In this document: one piece after another, positions 1-7,564 of the stretch
Layout of the letters: every line of letters starts with the position of its first letter
Numbering within the stretch: position 1 is the first letter of the stretch
Position numbers and translations under genes: made by a program
Notes under the pieces: model-generated
Databases searched by the model: none
Seen by the model: the letters and a program-made list of their open reading frames with translations, nothing else
Told to the model about the DNA's origin: nothing
From: an uncultured Bacteroidales bacterium
GTDB taxonomy: Bacteria; Bacteroidota; Bacteroidia; Bacteroidales; Muribaculaceae
Assembly (NCBI GenBank): GCA_900554715.1
Contig: USIN01000019.1
Span: 1-15,691, forward strand
Direction: 5' to 3'
Length of the DNA: 15,691 nucleotides

Positions 1-1152
1 GGCGCCGTAGTAGCTGTTGCGGTCGATGTGCTGGGCCGAGGCGTAGGCGTTGAGGCGGTATTTGTAGTCGCGCCAGTTCTGGTTGTAGTTGACGCCGCCG
101 CTGTTGATGTAGTGGTGGGTCTGTTCGGTGATGTCGGTCTGGAATGGCTCGAGGTCGAATTTGTTGCCGCCGCGGCGGAATTCGTGGGTGTTGTGGTATT
201 CGACGCCTATGCGGGCGGTCTGATGAAGACGGTAGAAGCCGTTGAAGCCGAGGGTGTTGAGACTGAGTTTACCTATTTCCGAGAATCCGTCGCCGTCGTG
301 GTCGTATGGCGAGCGGTGGCGGTAGCTCTCGAAGAGTGAGATGCCGTAGTGGCCGTCGTCGTCGACGACCGTGGCGTTGGCTGTGACGTTTTTGTCCCAG
401 GTCTTGCCGTTGAAGTTCGACATGCTGTAGCCGGCCTCGATGCGGTCGTTTATGGGTTCTTTCGTGATGACGTTGACTGTGCCTCCGACGGCGTTCGCGC
501 CGAAGAGGGCCGAGCCGCCGCCACGGACAACCTCGATGCGCTCGATCATGTTGGCCGGCATCTGCTCGAGGGCGTAGACGCCCGAGAGCGAGCTGACGAC
601 AGGCCGGTTGTTGATGAGCACCTGGGTGTAGGGGCCTTCGAGGCCGTTGATGCGCAGCTGCGGGAAGCCGCAGTTCTGGCAGTTGTTCTCAACACGGAGG
701 CCTGTCTGGTAGTCGAGCGACTGGGCGAGGTCGGCCGAGTTGACCATGTTGAAAAGTTTGGTGCTGATGACGCCGACGACGACCGGGGCTTCGCAGCGTC
801 GCACGACGTTGCGGTTGGCCGAGACGACGAGTTCGTCCATATCGACATTGCTCTGGCGCATTGTGATGACGATGCTGCCGGGACGCCCGTTTGTGAGGTC
901 GACTTTCTGTTCGGCGGGGTCATAGCCGACCATAGTGGCGCGGATGACGAAGTCGCCTGAGCGAGGTGTCTCGAGTTCAAAAAGGCCGTTGTCGTCGGTC
1001 ATAGCGGCAATCTCTGTGCCGGCTAAAGCTACACTCGCAAACGAAATAGGTTCGCCGCTGTGGGCGTCAATTACTTTTCCTTTGATGGTGATACCGAAAG
1101 CCTCTACGACTGTCAGCAACGCAGCGGAAATAGTTAATAGTAAGTATTTCAT
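1..1152 (-). CDS. TonB-dependent outer-membrane receptor, N-terminal part (3' end beyond window)
   Basis: The first 384 residues of a TonB-dependent receptor, which imports scarce ligands (metal chelates, haem, vitamins, glycans) across the outer membrane using TonB energy. Visible in order: a signal peptide (about 1-20), a carboxypeptidase-regulatory-like beta-sandwich (about 22-100, from ITIKGKVIDAHSGEPISFAS), a likely TonB box (DELVVS, 106-111), then the plug domain with RINGLEGPYTQVLINNRPVV (167-186), IERIEVVRGGGSALFGANAV (203-222) and GGTVNVIT (223-230). The barrel begins near residue 235 and runs off the window. A CxxC (C158, C161, within NNCQNCGF) sits in the plug. No SusD-like partner is seen, and the plug looks more like small-ligand (haem, metal or cobalamin type) receptors than SusC, but the substrate cannot be assigned. 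The start at 1152 is chosen because it gives a complete signal peptide and lies just downstream of a promoter. Confidence 0.93.
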   Translation of the reverse strand, partial: MKYLLLTISAALLTVVEAFGITIKGKVIDAHSGEPISFASVALAGTEIAAMTDDNGLFELETPRSGDFVIRATMVGYDPAEQKVDLTNGRPGSIVITMRQSNVDMDELVVSANRNVVRRCEAPVVVGVISTKLFNMVNSADLAQSLDYQTGLRVENNCQNCGFPQLRINGLEGPYTQVLINNRPVVSSLSGVYALEQMPANMIERIEVVRGGGSALFGANAVGGTVNVITKEPINDRIEAGYSMSNFNGKTWDKNVTANATVVDDDGHYGISLFESYRHRSPYDHDGDGFSEIGKLSLNTLGFNGFYRLHQTARIGVEYHNTHEFRRGGNKFDLEPFQTDITEQTHHYINSGGVNYNQNWRDYKYRLNAYASAQHIDRNSYYGA

Positions 1153-1172
1153 CAGGTTCTCTTTTTAGGGCG

Positions 1173-1180
1173 CAAAATTA
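1173..1180 (-). promoter_or_regulatory. Bacteroidota -7 box for the TonB receptor gene
   Basis: The minus strand reads TAATTTTG, a match to TAnnTTTG. Nineteen bases upstream is TTTC (about 1200-1203), one base off the TTTG -33 element. Transcription would start near 1167, leaving a leader of about 15 nt. The site and spacing are seen; use as a promoter is inferred. Confidence 0.6.
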
Positions 1181-1187
1181 CCGAAAA

Positions 1188-1219
1188 TCCCATTTGTGGG
1201 AAATACCTATTTTTAGGTA
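1188..1219. promoter_or_regulatory. Two adjacent palindromes over the TonB receptor promoter; possible operator
   Basis: TCCCA-tttg-TGGGA (1188-1201) lies in the spacer between the -7 and -33 elements, and TACCTA-tttt-TAGGTA (1204-1219) lies at and just upstream of -33. Their centres are 17 bp apart. Repressor operators often sit here, so metal- or ligand-responsive control of the receptor is plausible. No regulator can be named, and short palindromes like these also arise by chance. Confidence 0.35.
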
Positions 1220-1254
1220 AATTCTGATGTGCGCCGGACAGCAGCAGTGGCTTA

Positions 1255-1276
1255 AAAACGCATGGAAAACGCATGG
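1255..1276. repeat. Perfect tandem direct repeat, 2 x 11 bp
   Basis: AAAACGCATGG occurs twice head to tail (1255-1265 and 1266-1276) with no mismatch. The 11-bp period is about one helical turn. It lies about 25 bp upstream of the ftsX -33 element, so it could be a paired binding site or a recent slippage duplication. Confidence 0.75.
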
Positions 1277-1300
1277 AAGTGCAAAAAAGACAAAAAACAC

Positions 1301-1331
1301 TTGACAAGGGCTCGCGATTGTATTAATTTTG
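1301..1331 (+). promoter_or_regulatory. Promoter of the ftsX operon
   Basis: TTG (1301-1303), a 20-bp spacer, then TAATTTTG (1324-1331) form a near-consensus Bacteroidota promoter. Transcription would begin near 1337, about 42 nt before the ftsX start. It lies downstream of the in-frame ATG at 1262, which argues against that longer start. Confidence 0.72.
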
Positions 1332-1378
1332 CGGCAAATTTGGCAGGTACGGCTTTTCACGTTGCCTCCGTGACAATA

Positions 1379-2254
1379 ATGACAAAAAAACGTTCAACCC
1401 GCATATCTACATTCGGCTCACAACTGACTTCAATCATCAGCGTCGCCCTGGTGCTGATGATTCTCGGTGTGCTTGCCCTGACGACTATCGCCGGCAGTCG
1501 CGGCGTCGATATGCTGCGCGGTAATCTCGGCTATATAGTCAGAATGGTTCCCGGCGCGCCCGACGCCGACGTCAACCGTATGAAACAGACCGTCATCTCC
1601 CTGCCGTCGACGGCATCGTTTGTCTACTCGTCGGCCGAGGACATTCTCGCGTCAGAGAGCGAATATATCGGCGACGACATCACCGAGTTGATTGACGTAA
1701 ACCCCTACAGCGCCGAGTTTGATGTCAAGGTGACGCCGGCCAATGCCGACGCCGACAGTATCGCGGCCATCGTCGCCGCGCTCGAGAAACTGCCTTCGGT
1801 CGAGACCGTCGACACCGAGGCCGGCCTTGTCAACGCCATCAATGCTACGGTAAAACGACTTACCCTGATCATGCTGCTCGTCGCCGCCGTCTTCCTTGTC
1901 GTGTCGGTGGTACTCATATATAATACAGTGCATCTGGCAATCTACTCTCGTCGCTTCATAATCTACACGATGCGACTCGTCGGTGCGACGGGCTCGTTTG
2001 TGCGCCGCCCGTTTATCGTCGCCGGCGTTGTCAACGGTCTTATCGCCGCCCTCGTGGCAGTAATTGCCGTCATAGCCGTGCAGCTCTATGCCGGCAGTCT
2101 CGACGCGCTTGTCGCAGAGGCGCTGACCTTTACCCGCTGCCTGCCAGTCTATGCCGGAATCATCGTCGCCGGCGTCGCCATCTGCGCCACCGCGTCGGCT
2201 TTGGCGACAAACCGCTATCTGCGCTCAGACTACGACGATATGTTTATGAAATAA
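1379..2254 (+). CDS. ftsX: Cell-division permease-like protein FtsX
   Basis: A 291-residue inner-membrane protein. FtsX pairs with the ATPase FtsE to couple division to activation of peptidoglycan hydrolases. It has the family topology: a cytoplasmic N-terminus, a first membrane segment (about 16-38), an extracytoplasmic domain (39-158), then three segments (about 160-181, 211-236, 255-277). The diagnostic stretch YTMRLVGATGSFVRRPF (196-212) follows the second segment. The reading frame is open back to an ATG at 1262, but that codon lies upstream of the promoter and would add 39 residues with no membrane-protein character, so the ATG at 1379 is used. It leads a plus-strand operon with DUF3098, uppP, truB and queA. 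No ftsE is in the window; in Bacteroidota it is often encoded elsewhere. Confidence 0.93.
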   Translation: MTKKRSTRISTFGSQLTSIISVALVLMILGVLALTTIAGSRGVDMLRGNLGYIVRMVPGAPDADVNRMKQTVISLPSTASFVYSSAEDILASESEYIGDDITELIDVNPYSAEFDVKVTPANADADSIAAIVAALEKLPSVETVDTEAGLVNAINATVKRLTLIMLLVAAVFLVVSVVLIYNTVHLAIYSRRFIIYTMRLVGATGSFVRRPFIVAGVVNGLIAALVAVIAVIAVQLYAGSLDALVAEALTFTRCLPVYAGIIVAGVAICATASALATNRYLRSDYDDMFMK

Positions 2255-2285
2255 AAGAATTCAGCATTTTAAGGTTTCCAATATA

Positions 2286-2549
2286 ATGAACGAAAAGAAA
2301 CAGACTCTGATAAAAGAAGAGCACAGTGCCCTGCCGCTTACACGTGTCAACTTCATCGCCATGGCCGTCGCCGGGGTGATGATTGTCATCGGCTTCCTGC
2401 TGATGCTCGGCGCTCCGTCGACCGCAGACGAGTTCAATCCCGACATCTTCAGCGCACGCCGCATCGTCGTCGGACCATGCATCGCATTCCTCGGCTTTGT
2501 CGCCATGGCTGTGGCCATCATTATCAGACCCAAAGACAAAAAAGATTAA
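2286..2549 (+). CDS. DUF3098 family small membrane protein
   Basis: An 87-residue protein with two predicted membrane segments (about 22-42 and 60-80), a short loop containing DEFNPDIFSARRI (48-60), and a basic C-terminal tail (RPKDKKD). This matches the small DUF3098 family found in Bacteroidota, typically between ftsX and uppP as here. Its function is unknown. It starts 31 nt after ftsX and ends 3 nt before uppP, so it is almost certainly co-transcribed and probably translationally linked to uppP. The position suggests a role in the cell envelope or division, but that is inference from context only. Confidence 0.85.
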   Translation: MNEKKQTLIKEEHSALPLTRVNFIAMAVAGVMIVIGFLLMLGAPSTADEFNPDIFSARRIVVGPCIAFLGFVAMAVAIIIRPKDKKD

Positions 2550-2552
2550 GCA

Positions 2553-3404
2553 ATGGATTGGTTAGACACCCTTATTTTAGGTATAGTGCAGGGACTCACG
2601 GAGTATCTGCCTGTTTCGTCAAGCGGACATCTCGAGATTTCGCGTCAGATTCTCGGACAGGATCTCGACGGAGGCGTTGCAATGGAGCTTGACCTGATGC
2701 TCCACGTCGCCACGGTGCTCAGCACCATCGTCGTACTCTGGCATGAGTTCTGGCCGCTGGTGAAATCGTTTTTCACATTCAAGCGAGACAACAATTTCTA
2801 TTATGTGTGCAAGATTCTTGTTTCGTGCATTCCCGTCGGCATCGTCGGCGTGCTGCTCGAAAAACAGATAGAGAAATTCTTTGAGGGCAACCTTGTGGTT
2901 GTCGGTATCTGTCTGCTTGTGACTGCCGCACTGCTTTGTTTCGCCTATTTCACCCGCACACGCGAGGCTCTGCTTAATCCTTCGGGTCCGCAGGGGCGTG
3001 ATATAACCTGGCTCGACGCATTCATCATCGGCTGCGGGCAGGCTATCGCCGTTCTGCCGGGTCTCTCGCGTTCGGGCACAACGATTGCGACCGGCATCCT
3101 CCTCGGTGACAACCGTGAGAAAGTGGCGCAGTTCTCGTTCCTCATGGTCATCATCCCGATTCTCGGCAAAGGCTTGCTCGATCTCAAGGATATGCTCATG
3201 CCCGACCCGGCAACTGTCGGCCAGACAGCAGCTGCCGCTGTCGACCCGGTGGCGCTTCTCGTCGGCTTCCTCGCGTCGTTTATCGTCGGCTGTCTTGCCT
3301 GCAAATGGATGCTCTCGATTGTAAAGAAAGGCAAACTCGTCTGGTTTGCCGTCTATTGCGTGCTCGCCGGCGCTTTGTGTATCGGCTGGTCGCTGACTCA
3401 TTGA
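2553..3404 (+). CDS. uppP: Undecaprenyl-diphosphate phosphatase (UppP/BacA)
   Basis: A 283-residue polytopic inner-membrane enzyme that dephosphorylates undecaprenyl diphosphate to undecaprenyl phosphate, recycling the lipid carrier used for peptidoglycan and surface-polysaccharide assembly; family members give bacitracin tolerance. Both signatures are intact: QGLTE (13-17) followed by PVSSSGH (20-26), and the internally related second motif with PGLSRSGTT (169-177), whose Arg173 is part of the phosphate-binding site in the family. Several hydrophobic segments span the rest, ending at about 277. The length is normal. It begins 3 nt after the DUF3098 gene and is followed after 19 nt by truB. 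Confidence 0.96.
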   Translation: MDWLDTLILGIVQGLTEYLPVSSSGHLEISRQILGQDLDGGVAMELDLMLHVATVLSTIVVLWHEFWPLVKSFFTFKRDNNFYYVCKILVSCIPVGIVGVLLEKQIEKFFEGNLVVVGICLLVTAALLCFAYFTRTREALLNPSGPQGRDITWLDAFIIGCGQAIAVLPGLSRSGTTIATGILLGDNREKVAQFSFLMVIIPILGKGLLDLKDMLMPDPATVGQTAAAAVDPVALLVGFLASFIVGCLACKWMLSIVKKGKLVWFAVYCVLAGALCIGWSLTH

Positions 3405-3423
3405 TAAGCAAATATCATACTGC

Positions 3424-4140
3424 ATGGATTTCCTTAGCGGCGAACTGCTATATATCGACAAACCCCTGGGCTGGACCTCGTTTGACGCTGTCAAACGCCT
3501 GCGCGGTGCTCTGACGCGCCGTCTCGGCGTCAAGAAGCTCAAGGTAGGTCATGCCGGCACACTCGACCCTCTCGCTACGGGCGTTATGGTTGTCTGCACC
3601 GGCAAAGCCACCAAACGCATCGACGAGCTGCAGACCGGCGTCAAAGAGTATATCGCGACAATAGCTCTCGGAGCCACTACACCGTCGTTCGACCTCGAGA
3701 CCGAAATTGACGCCACGTACCCCACAGATCACATCACCCGCGCGGCGGTCGAACAGGCGCTCACACGTTTTACGGGAACCATCGAGCAGATACCCCCGGC
3801 TTTCTCGGCCTGCAAGATTGGCGGTGACCGGGCTTACCGCATGGCCCGCCAAGGGCAGGAGGTGACTCTTAAACCAAAAATACTCGTCATCGACGAAATC
3901 GAACTGCTCGATTTCAAGCCGACAGAAATCACGATAAGAGTCGTCTGCAGCAAAGGCACCTATATCCGCGCTCTTGCCCGCGACATCGGCGAGGCCCTCG
4001 GATCAGGGGGGCATCTGACAGCCCTGAGGCGCACACGTGTGGGAGACGTCACTATAGCCGACTGTCTCAGTGTCGACGCCGCTGTCGAGCTTATAAAGAC
4101 AGTCGTCATAGAGATGCCCGACGACTATAAAAACAATTGA
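3424..4140 (+). CDS. truB: tRNA pseudouridine(55) synthase TruB
   Basis: A 238-residue enzyme that isomerises U55 to pseudouridine in the T-loop of most tRNAs. Family motifs: IDKPLGWTSFD (11-21), the catalytic loop GHAGTLDPLATG (42-53) with nucleophile Asp48, IPPAFSACKIGGDRAYRMAR (123-142), and SKGTYIRALARDIG (186-199). At 238 residues it is shorter than enterobacterial TruB and ends without an obvious PUA-type C-terminal domain, which is usual for compact forms of the family. It sits fourth in the operon, 19 nt after uppP and 34 nt before queA, with no promoter visible in either gap. Confidence 0.96.
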   Translation: MDFLSGELLYIDKPLGWTSFDAVKRLRGALTRRLGVKKLKVGHAGTLDPLATGVMVVCTGKATKRIDELQTGVKEYIATIALGATTPSFDLETEIDATYPTDHITRAAVEQALTRFTGTIEQIPPAFSACKIGGDRAYRMARQGQEVTLKPKILVIDEIELLDFKPTEITIRVVCSKGTYIRALARDIGEALGSGGHLTALRRTRVGDVTIADCLSVDAAVELIKTVVIEMPDDYKNN

Positions 4141-4174
4141 ATTACATAGACTGATAAGAAATAACACAGTAGAA

Positions 4175-5224
4175 ATGAAGCTATCACAATTTAAATTCAA
4201 GTTACCCGAAAATCTCATAGCCCAGTATCCGGTGCCTAACCGCGACGAGGCACGCATGATGGTTCTCCATCGCAATACCGGCGAGATTGAACACCGCCAA
4301 TTTAAAGAAATTCTTCAGTATTTCGATGAGGGAGATGTTATGGTCTTTAATGACACCAAGGTCTTCCCGGCGCTTCTTTATGGTAACAAAGAAAAGACCG
4401 GCGCCCGCATCGAAGTGTTTCTGCTTCGTGAACTTAACGCAGACAATAAGTTGTGGGACGTTCTTGTCGAACCGGCGCGAAAAATACGCATCGGCAACAA
4501 GCTTTATTTCGGCGACGATGAGTCGATGGTGGCCGAGGTGATTGACAATACGACCTCGCGCGGCCGCACCCTTCGTTTCCTCTACGACGGTTCGCATGAA
4601 GAATTCAAGAAAGCGCTATATGCTCTGGGTCACACTCCGCTGCCCGAATATATCAAGCGTGAGCCCAACGAACAGGATGCCGATGATTATCAGTGTATCT
4701 TCGCCGCCCGCGAGGGTGCTGTCGTGGCTCCTGCGGCCGGACTCCACTTCTCGCGCGAGCTTCTCAAACGTCTTGAGATCAAAGGTGTAGAACAGGCTTT
4801 CATCACCGTTCACAGCGGCCTGGGCAACTTCCGGGAAATCGACGTCGAGGATCTCACCAAACACCGCATGGACTCTGAGCAGATGGAGGCATCGCAGAAG
4901 CTGGTTGACACGGTCAATCACGCCAAAGACACAGACCATCGTGTCTGCGCCATCGGCACTTCGGTGCTCCGCGGCATCGCAACGGCTGTCAGCATGGGCG
5001 GCCACATGAAGACCTACGAAGGCTGGACAAACAAATTCATTTTCCCGCCATACGACTTCACGGTCACAGACGCTCTTGTCACCAATTTCCATCTGCCATA
5101 CTCGACGATGCTGATGATGACGACGGCCTTTGCCGGCTACGAAAAGCTCTTTAAGGCTTACGACGTCGCAGTCAAAGAAGGCTACCGCTTCGGCGCCTAC
5201 GGAGACGCGATGCTTATTCTTTGA
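4175..5224 (+). CDS. queA: S-adenosylmethionine:tRNA ribosyltransferase-isomerase QueA
   Basis: A 349-residue enzyme that transfers and isomerises the ribosyl group of S-adenosylmethionine onto preQ1 at tRNA position 34, forming epoxyqueuosine. Conserved blocks: LIAQYPVPNRDEARMMV (14-30), VMVFNDTKVFPALLYG (55-70), PLPEYIKR (155-162), the AAPAAGLHF-type motif (VVAPAAGLHF, 183-192), TVHSGLGNFREIDVEDLTKH (211-230), GTSVLR (261-266), VTNFHLPYSTMLMM (302-315) and the C-terminal YGDAMLIL. The GLGNFREID variant is what I recall for Bacteroidota QueA, where proteobacterial enzymes read GAGTFRPV. It is last in the operon and is followed by a strong terminator. The preQ1 biosynthesis genes are not in the window. 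Confidence 0.96.
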   Translation: MKLSQFKFKLPENLIAQYPVPNRDEARMMVLHRNTGEIEHRQFKEILQYFDEGDVMVFNDTKVFPALLYGNKEKTGARIEVFLLRELNADNKLWDVLVEPARKIRIGNKLYFGDDESMVAEVIDNTTSRGRTLRFLYDGSHEEFKKALYALGHTPLPEYIKREPNEQDADDYQCIFAAREGAVVAPAAGLHFSRELLKRLEIKGVEQAFITVHSGLGNFREIDVEDLTKHRMDSEQMEASQKLVDTVNHAKDTDHRVCAIGTSVLRGIATAVSMGGHMKTYEGWTNKFIFPPYDFTVTDALVTNFHLPYSTMLMMTTAFAGYEKLFKAYDVAVKEGYRFGAYGDAMLIL

Positions 5225-5248
5225 TAGTGAGGTGGCTGATATAGCTAT

Positions 5249-5290
5249 AATAGCTAAGATGGCAGAGATGCTGTTTTAGCTATTTTTTTT
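5249..5290 (+). terminator. Rho-independent terminator of the ftsX-queA operon
   Basis: AATAGCTAA (5249-5257) pairs perfectly with TTAGCTATT (5276-5284). The inner arms continue pairing, with three G-U wobbles, to a GAGA tetraloop (5265-5268), giving about 16 paired positions. The descending arm runs into eight T (5283-5290). The T-run overlaps the stop codon of the convergent cinA gene. Confidence 0.85.
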
Positions 5291-6533
5291 ATAATGCCCT
5301 GAGGGTTTGGGCGAGGGCGATGAGGACGTCGTTGGTGGCGCGTTCGATGACGCGGCTGCGGTTGCCGGGGAGCTTGAGCAGGCGCGATGTCACATGACCT
5401 TTGACGCATACGGCGGTCCAGACTGTGCCGACGGGCTTGTCGGGAGTGCCTCCTCCGGGTCCGGCAATGCCCGATGTCGCTACCGAGCAGTCGGCCCCTG
5501 TGGCACGGCAGACGCCCGCGGCCATCTGCTCGACGACTTCGCGGCTGACGGCTCCATATCGCTCAAGGTCGTCTCGGCTGACGCCGAGGAGATTGGCCTT
5601 GACGTCGTTGGAATAGCTGACGACCGAGCCGACATAGCTGTCGCTGCAGCCCGCAATCTCTGTTATTTTATGGGCGATGTTGCCGCCGGTGCAGCTCTCG
5701 GCGGTAGCCATTGTCAGACCGTGGCGGCGAAGATATGTGAGGACGATTTCAGCCGGGGTGCCGTCGCCGTCGTAGAGCATCAGGCTGCCGAGAGTCTCTT
5801 TCAAGCGCTCGGAGTAACTGTCGATGAGACTGTCAACGGTCGAGGCGTCTTTGCCGACGCCGTCGAGCCTCAGGCGTATGAAGCCCGGCGTCGGCAGGTA
5901 GGCTAAATGAAATCCGGCGGGAAGCGATTCCTCGAATTCTTCAAGAAGCTTTGCGAGCGCCGACTCTGTGATGCCGGTGGCGATGACCGTGCGGTGGGCG
6001 ATGGCCGTGTCGGGCTGAAAACGGGCTATGACCTCGGGTATGACGGCGCTGACGAGCATGCCTTCGGTCTCGAAGGGTACGCCGGGCATGGCTATTAACA
6101 TGCGGCCGTCGCGCTCGAAGACCATGATGGGCGCTGTGCCGAGACGGTTCTGTATGACGCGGCAGCTTGAGGGCACGATGGCCTGGTCGGCTGTGAGCGG
6201 GTTCATCTTGAGGCCGCGAAGGTTGAAGACGTTGATGATGTTGTCGAGAACTTCGGCGTTTTTTATTGGTTCGCCGCCGAAAATTTCAGTCATCACGCCT
6301 TTGGTGATGTCGTCTTTGGTCGGTCCGAGTCCGCCGGTGGTTATGACGAGGCTGCTGCATTCCATGGCGCGTTTGATGGCCGAAGATATAGCCTCTCTGG
6401 TGTCACCGACGGTCTCGACGGATGCTATTTCCCAGCCGAGGGTGTCGAAGTGGCGGGCTATGAAGCCCGAGTTGGTGTCGGTGACGCGGCCGAGAAGCAG
6501 CTCGTCGCCGATGACGACTATAGAAAGTTTCAT
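5289..6533 (-). CDS. cinA: CinA-family protein: MoCF-like domain plus nicotinamide-nucleotide amidase (PncC-type) domain
   Basis: A 414-residue two-domain protein. The N-terminal half (about 1-170) is a molybdopterin-binding-like (MoCF) fold with IGDELLLGRVTDTNS (8-22) and ITTGGLGPTKDD (64-75); in full-length CinA this domain is linked to ADP-ribose pyrophosphatase activity. The C-terminal half (about 255-414) is the NMN deamidase/CinA-C domain with TAESCTGG (277-284) and SGIAGPGGGTPDKPVGTV (354-371). It salvages NMN in the pyridine nucleotide cycle. Both halves look intact and the length is normal. It starts 10 nt after tsaD on the same strand, so it is the last gene of an operon, and its end abuts the queA terminator. 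The name reflects family history; a role in competence is not implied. Confidence 0.95.
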   Translation of the reverse strand: MKLSIVVIGDELLLGRVTDTNSGFIARHFDTLGWEIASVETVGDTREAISSAIKRAMECSSLVITTGGLGPTKDDITKGVMTEIFGGEPIKNAEVLDNIINVFNLRGLKMNPLTADQAIVPSSCRVIQNRLGTAPIMVFERDGRMLIAMPGVPFETEGMLVSAVIPEVIARFQPDTAIAHRTVIATGITESALAKLLEEFEESLPAGFHLAYLPTPGFIRLRLDGVGKDASTVDSLIDSYSERLKETLGSLMLYDGDGTPAEIVLTYLRRHGLTMATAESCTGGNIAHKITEIAGCSDSYVGSVVSYSNDVKANLLGVSRDDLERYGAVSREVVEQMAAGVCRATGADCSVATSGIAGPGGGTPDKPVGTVWTAVCVKGHVTSRLLKLPGNRSRVIERATNDVLIALAQTLRAL

Positions 6534-6543
6534 GGGTGTAGTG

Positions 6544-7560
6544 TCAGACAGTCACGCGGGCGTATGGCGTCTCGCTGTAGCTGCAGAATTGTTTATCGAG
6601 ATATTTGTAATAACCGGCTATCGCCACCATCGCGGCGTTGTCGGTTGTGAAGGCGCGTTCGGGGATGAAAGCCCTGATGCCGCGACTACGGCAGAAGTCG
6701 GCGACGGCGGTGCGGACGCCCGAGTTGGCCGAGACGCCTCCGCCGATGGCGACTGTGGTGACGCCGGTCTGGTCGACAGCCTTCTTGAGTTTGTCGAGCA
6801 GGATGTCGATGATTGTCGCCTGAAGCGATGCGGCCAGATCGGCTTTGTTTTTTTCGATAAAGTCAGGGTCGAGGCGTGTGGCGTCGCGCAGGGTGTAGAG
6901 AAACGAGGTCTTCAGGCCGCTGAAACTGTAGTCGAGTCCGTCGATATGGGGTTTGGCGAACTTGAATTTCTTCGGGTCGCCTTCGGCGGCGAGACGGTCG
7001 ATGTGGGGGCCGCCGGGGTAGGGAAGTCCCATCACTTTGGCGCATTTGTCGAAGGCTTCGCCGGCGGCGTCGTCGATGGTGCGTCCGATGACTTCCATGT
7101 CGTTATAGTTCCTGACAAGTATCAGCTGGGAGTTGCCGCCCGAGACGAGCAGGCAGAGAAAGGGATAGCCGGGCACCTCGTCGTCGGCTTCGCGTCTGAC
7201 AAAGTGCGACAGCACGTGGCCGTGGAGATGGTTGACGTCGATGATGGGCACACGCAGGCCGAGCGACATGCCTTTGGCAAAGCTTGTGCCGACGAGGAGC
7301 GAGCCGAGCAGGCCCGGCCCGCGGGTGAAGGCGATGGCCGAGAGGTCGTGCTTGTCAATGCCGGCGCGGCGGAGGGCCGTGTCGACGACGGGGACGATAT
7401 TCTGCTGATGGGCGCGTGAGGCCAGTTCGGGCACGACGCCTCCGTATTCTTCGTGGACGCTCTGCGAGGCTATGACATTGCTGAGCAAGATGCCGTCGCG
7501 GATGACGGCGGCGCTGGTGTCGTCGCAAGACGACTCTATTCCTAATATCGTGACAGACAT
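6544..7560 (-). CDS. tsaD: tRNA N6-threonylcarbamoyladenosine transferase TsaD
   Basis: A 338-residue ASKHA-fold enzyme that transfers the threonylcarbamoyl group onto A37 of ANN-decoding tRNAs, working with TsaB and TsaE. Signatures: the N-terminal GIESSCDDTSAA (7-18), VVPELASRAH (42-51), the metal-binding HLHGH (111-115, HxxxH), LVSGGNSQLI (138-147), DDAAGEAFDKCAK (163-175), YPGGPHIDRLA (181-191) and GGGVSANSGVR near 275. All the expected motifs are present and the length is typical. Neither tsaB nor tsaE is in the window. The gene begins 4 nt after an outer-membrane protein gene and is followed after 10 nt by cinA, so it is apparently transcribed from the promoter near 8120. Confidence 0.97.
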   Translation of the reverse strand: MSVTILGIESSCDDTSAAVIRDGILLSNVIASQSVHEEYGGVVPELASRAHQQNIVPVVDTALRRAGIDKHDLSAIAFTRGPGLLGSLLVGTSFAKGMSLGLRVPIIDVNHLHGHVLSHFVRREADDEVPGYPFLCLLVSGGNSQLILVRNYNDMEVIGRTIDDAAGEAFDKCAKVMGLPYPGGPHIDRLAAEGDPKKFKFAKPHIDGLDYSFSGLKTSFLYTLRDATRLDPDFIEKNKADLAASLQATIIDILLDKLKKAVDQTGVTTVAIGGGVSANSGVRTAVADFCRSRGIRAFIPERAFTTDNAAMVAIAGYYKYLDKQFCSYSETPYARVTV

Positions 7561-7564
7561 TTGT

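Noticed and set aside
349..960. Open frame of 203 codons on the plus strand across the TonB receptor gene.
   Set aside because: It is antisense to a gene whose protein has clear receptor motifs, and its own translation has no recognisable domain. G+C-rich codon usage on the true strand leaves the opposite strand open.
1262..1378. Upstream in-frame ATG that would lengthen FtsX by 39 residues.
   Set aside because: It precedes the predicted promoter and falls in the 11-bp tandem repeat; FtsX normally starts shortly before its first membrane segment, as with the ATG at 1379.
2619..3542. Open frame of 307 codons on the minus strand across uppP and the start of truB.
   Set aside because: Antisense shadow of two confidently identified genes; the charged, low-complexity product shows no domain.
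6028..7419. Open frame of 463 codons on the plus strand across cinA and tsaD.
   Set aside because: Long, but antisense to two genes with intact motifs and crossing the boundary between them; no domain, signal or promoter of its own.
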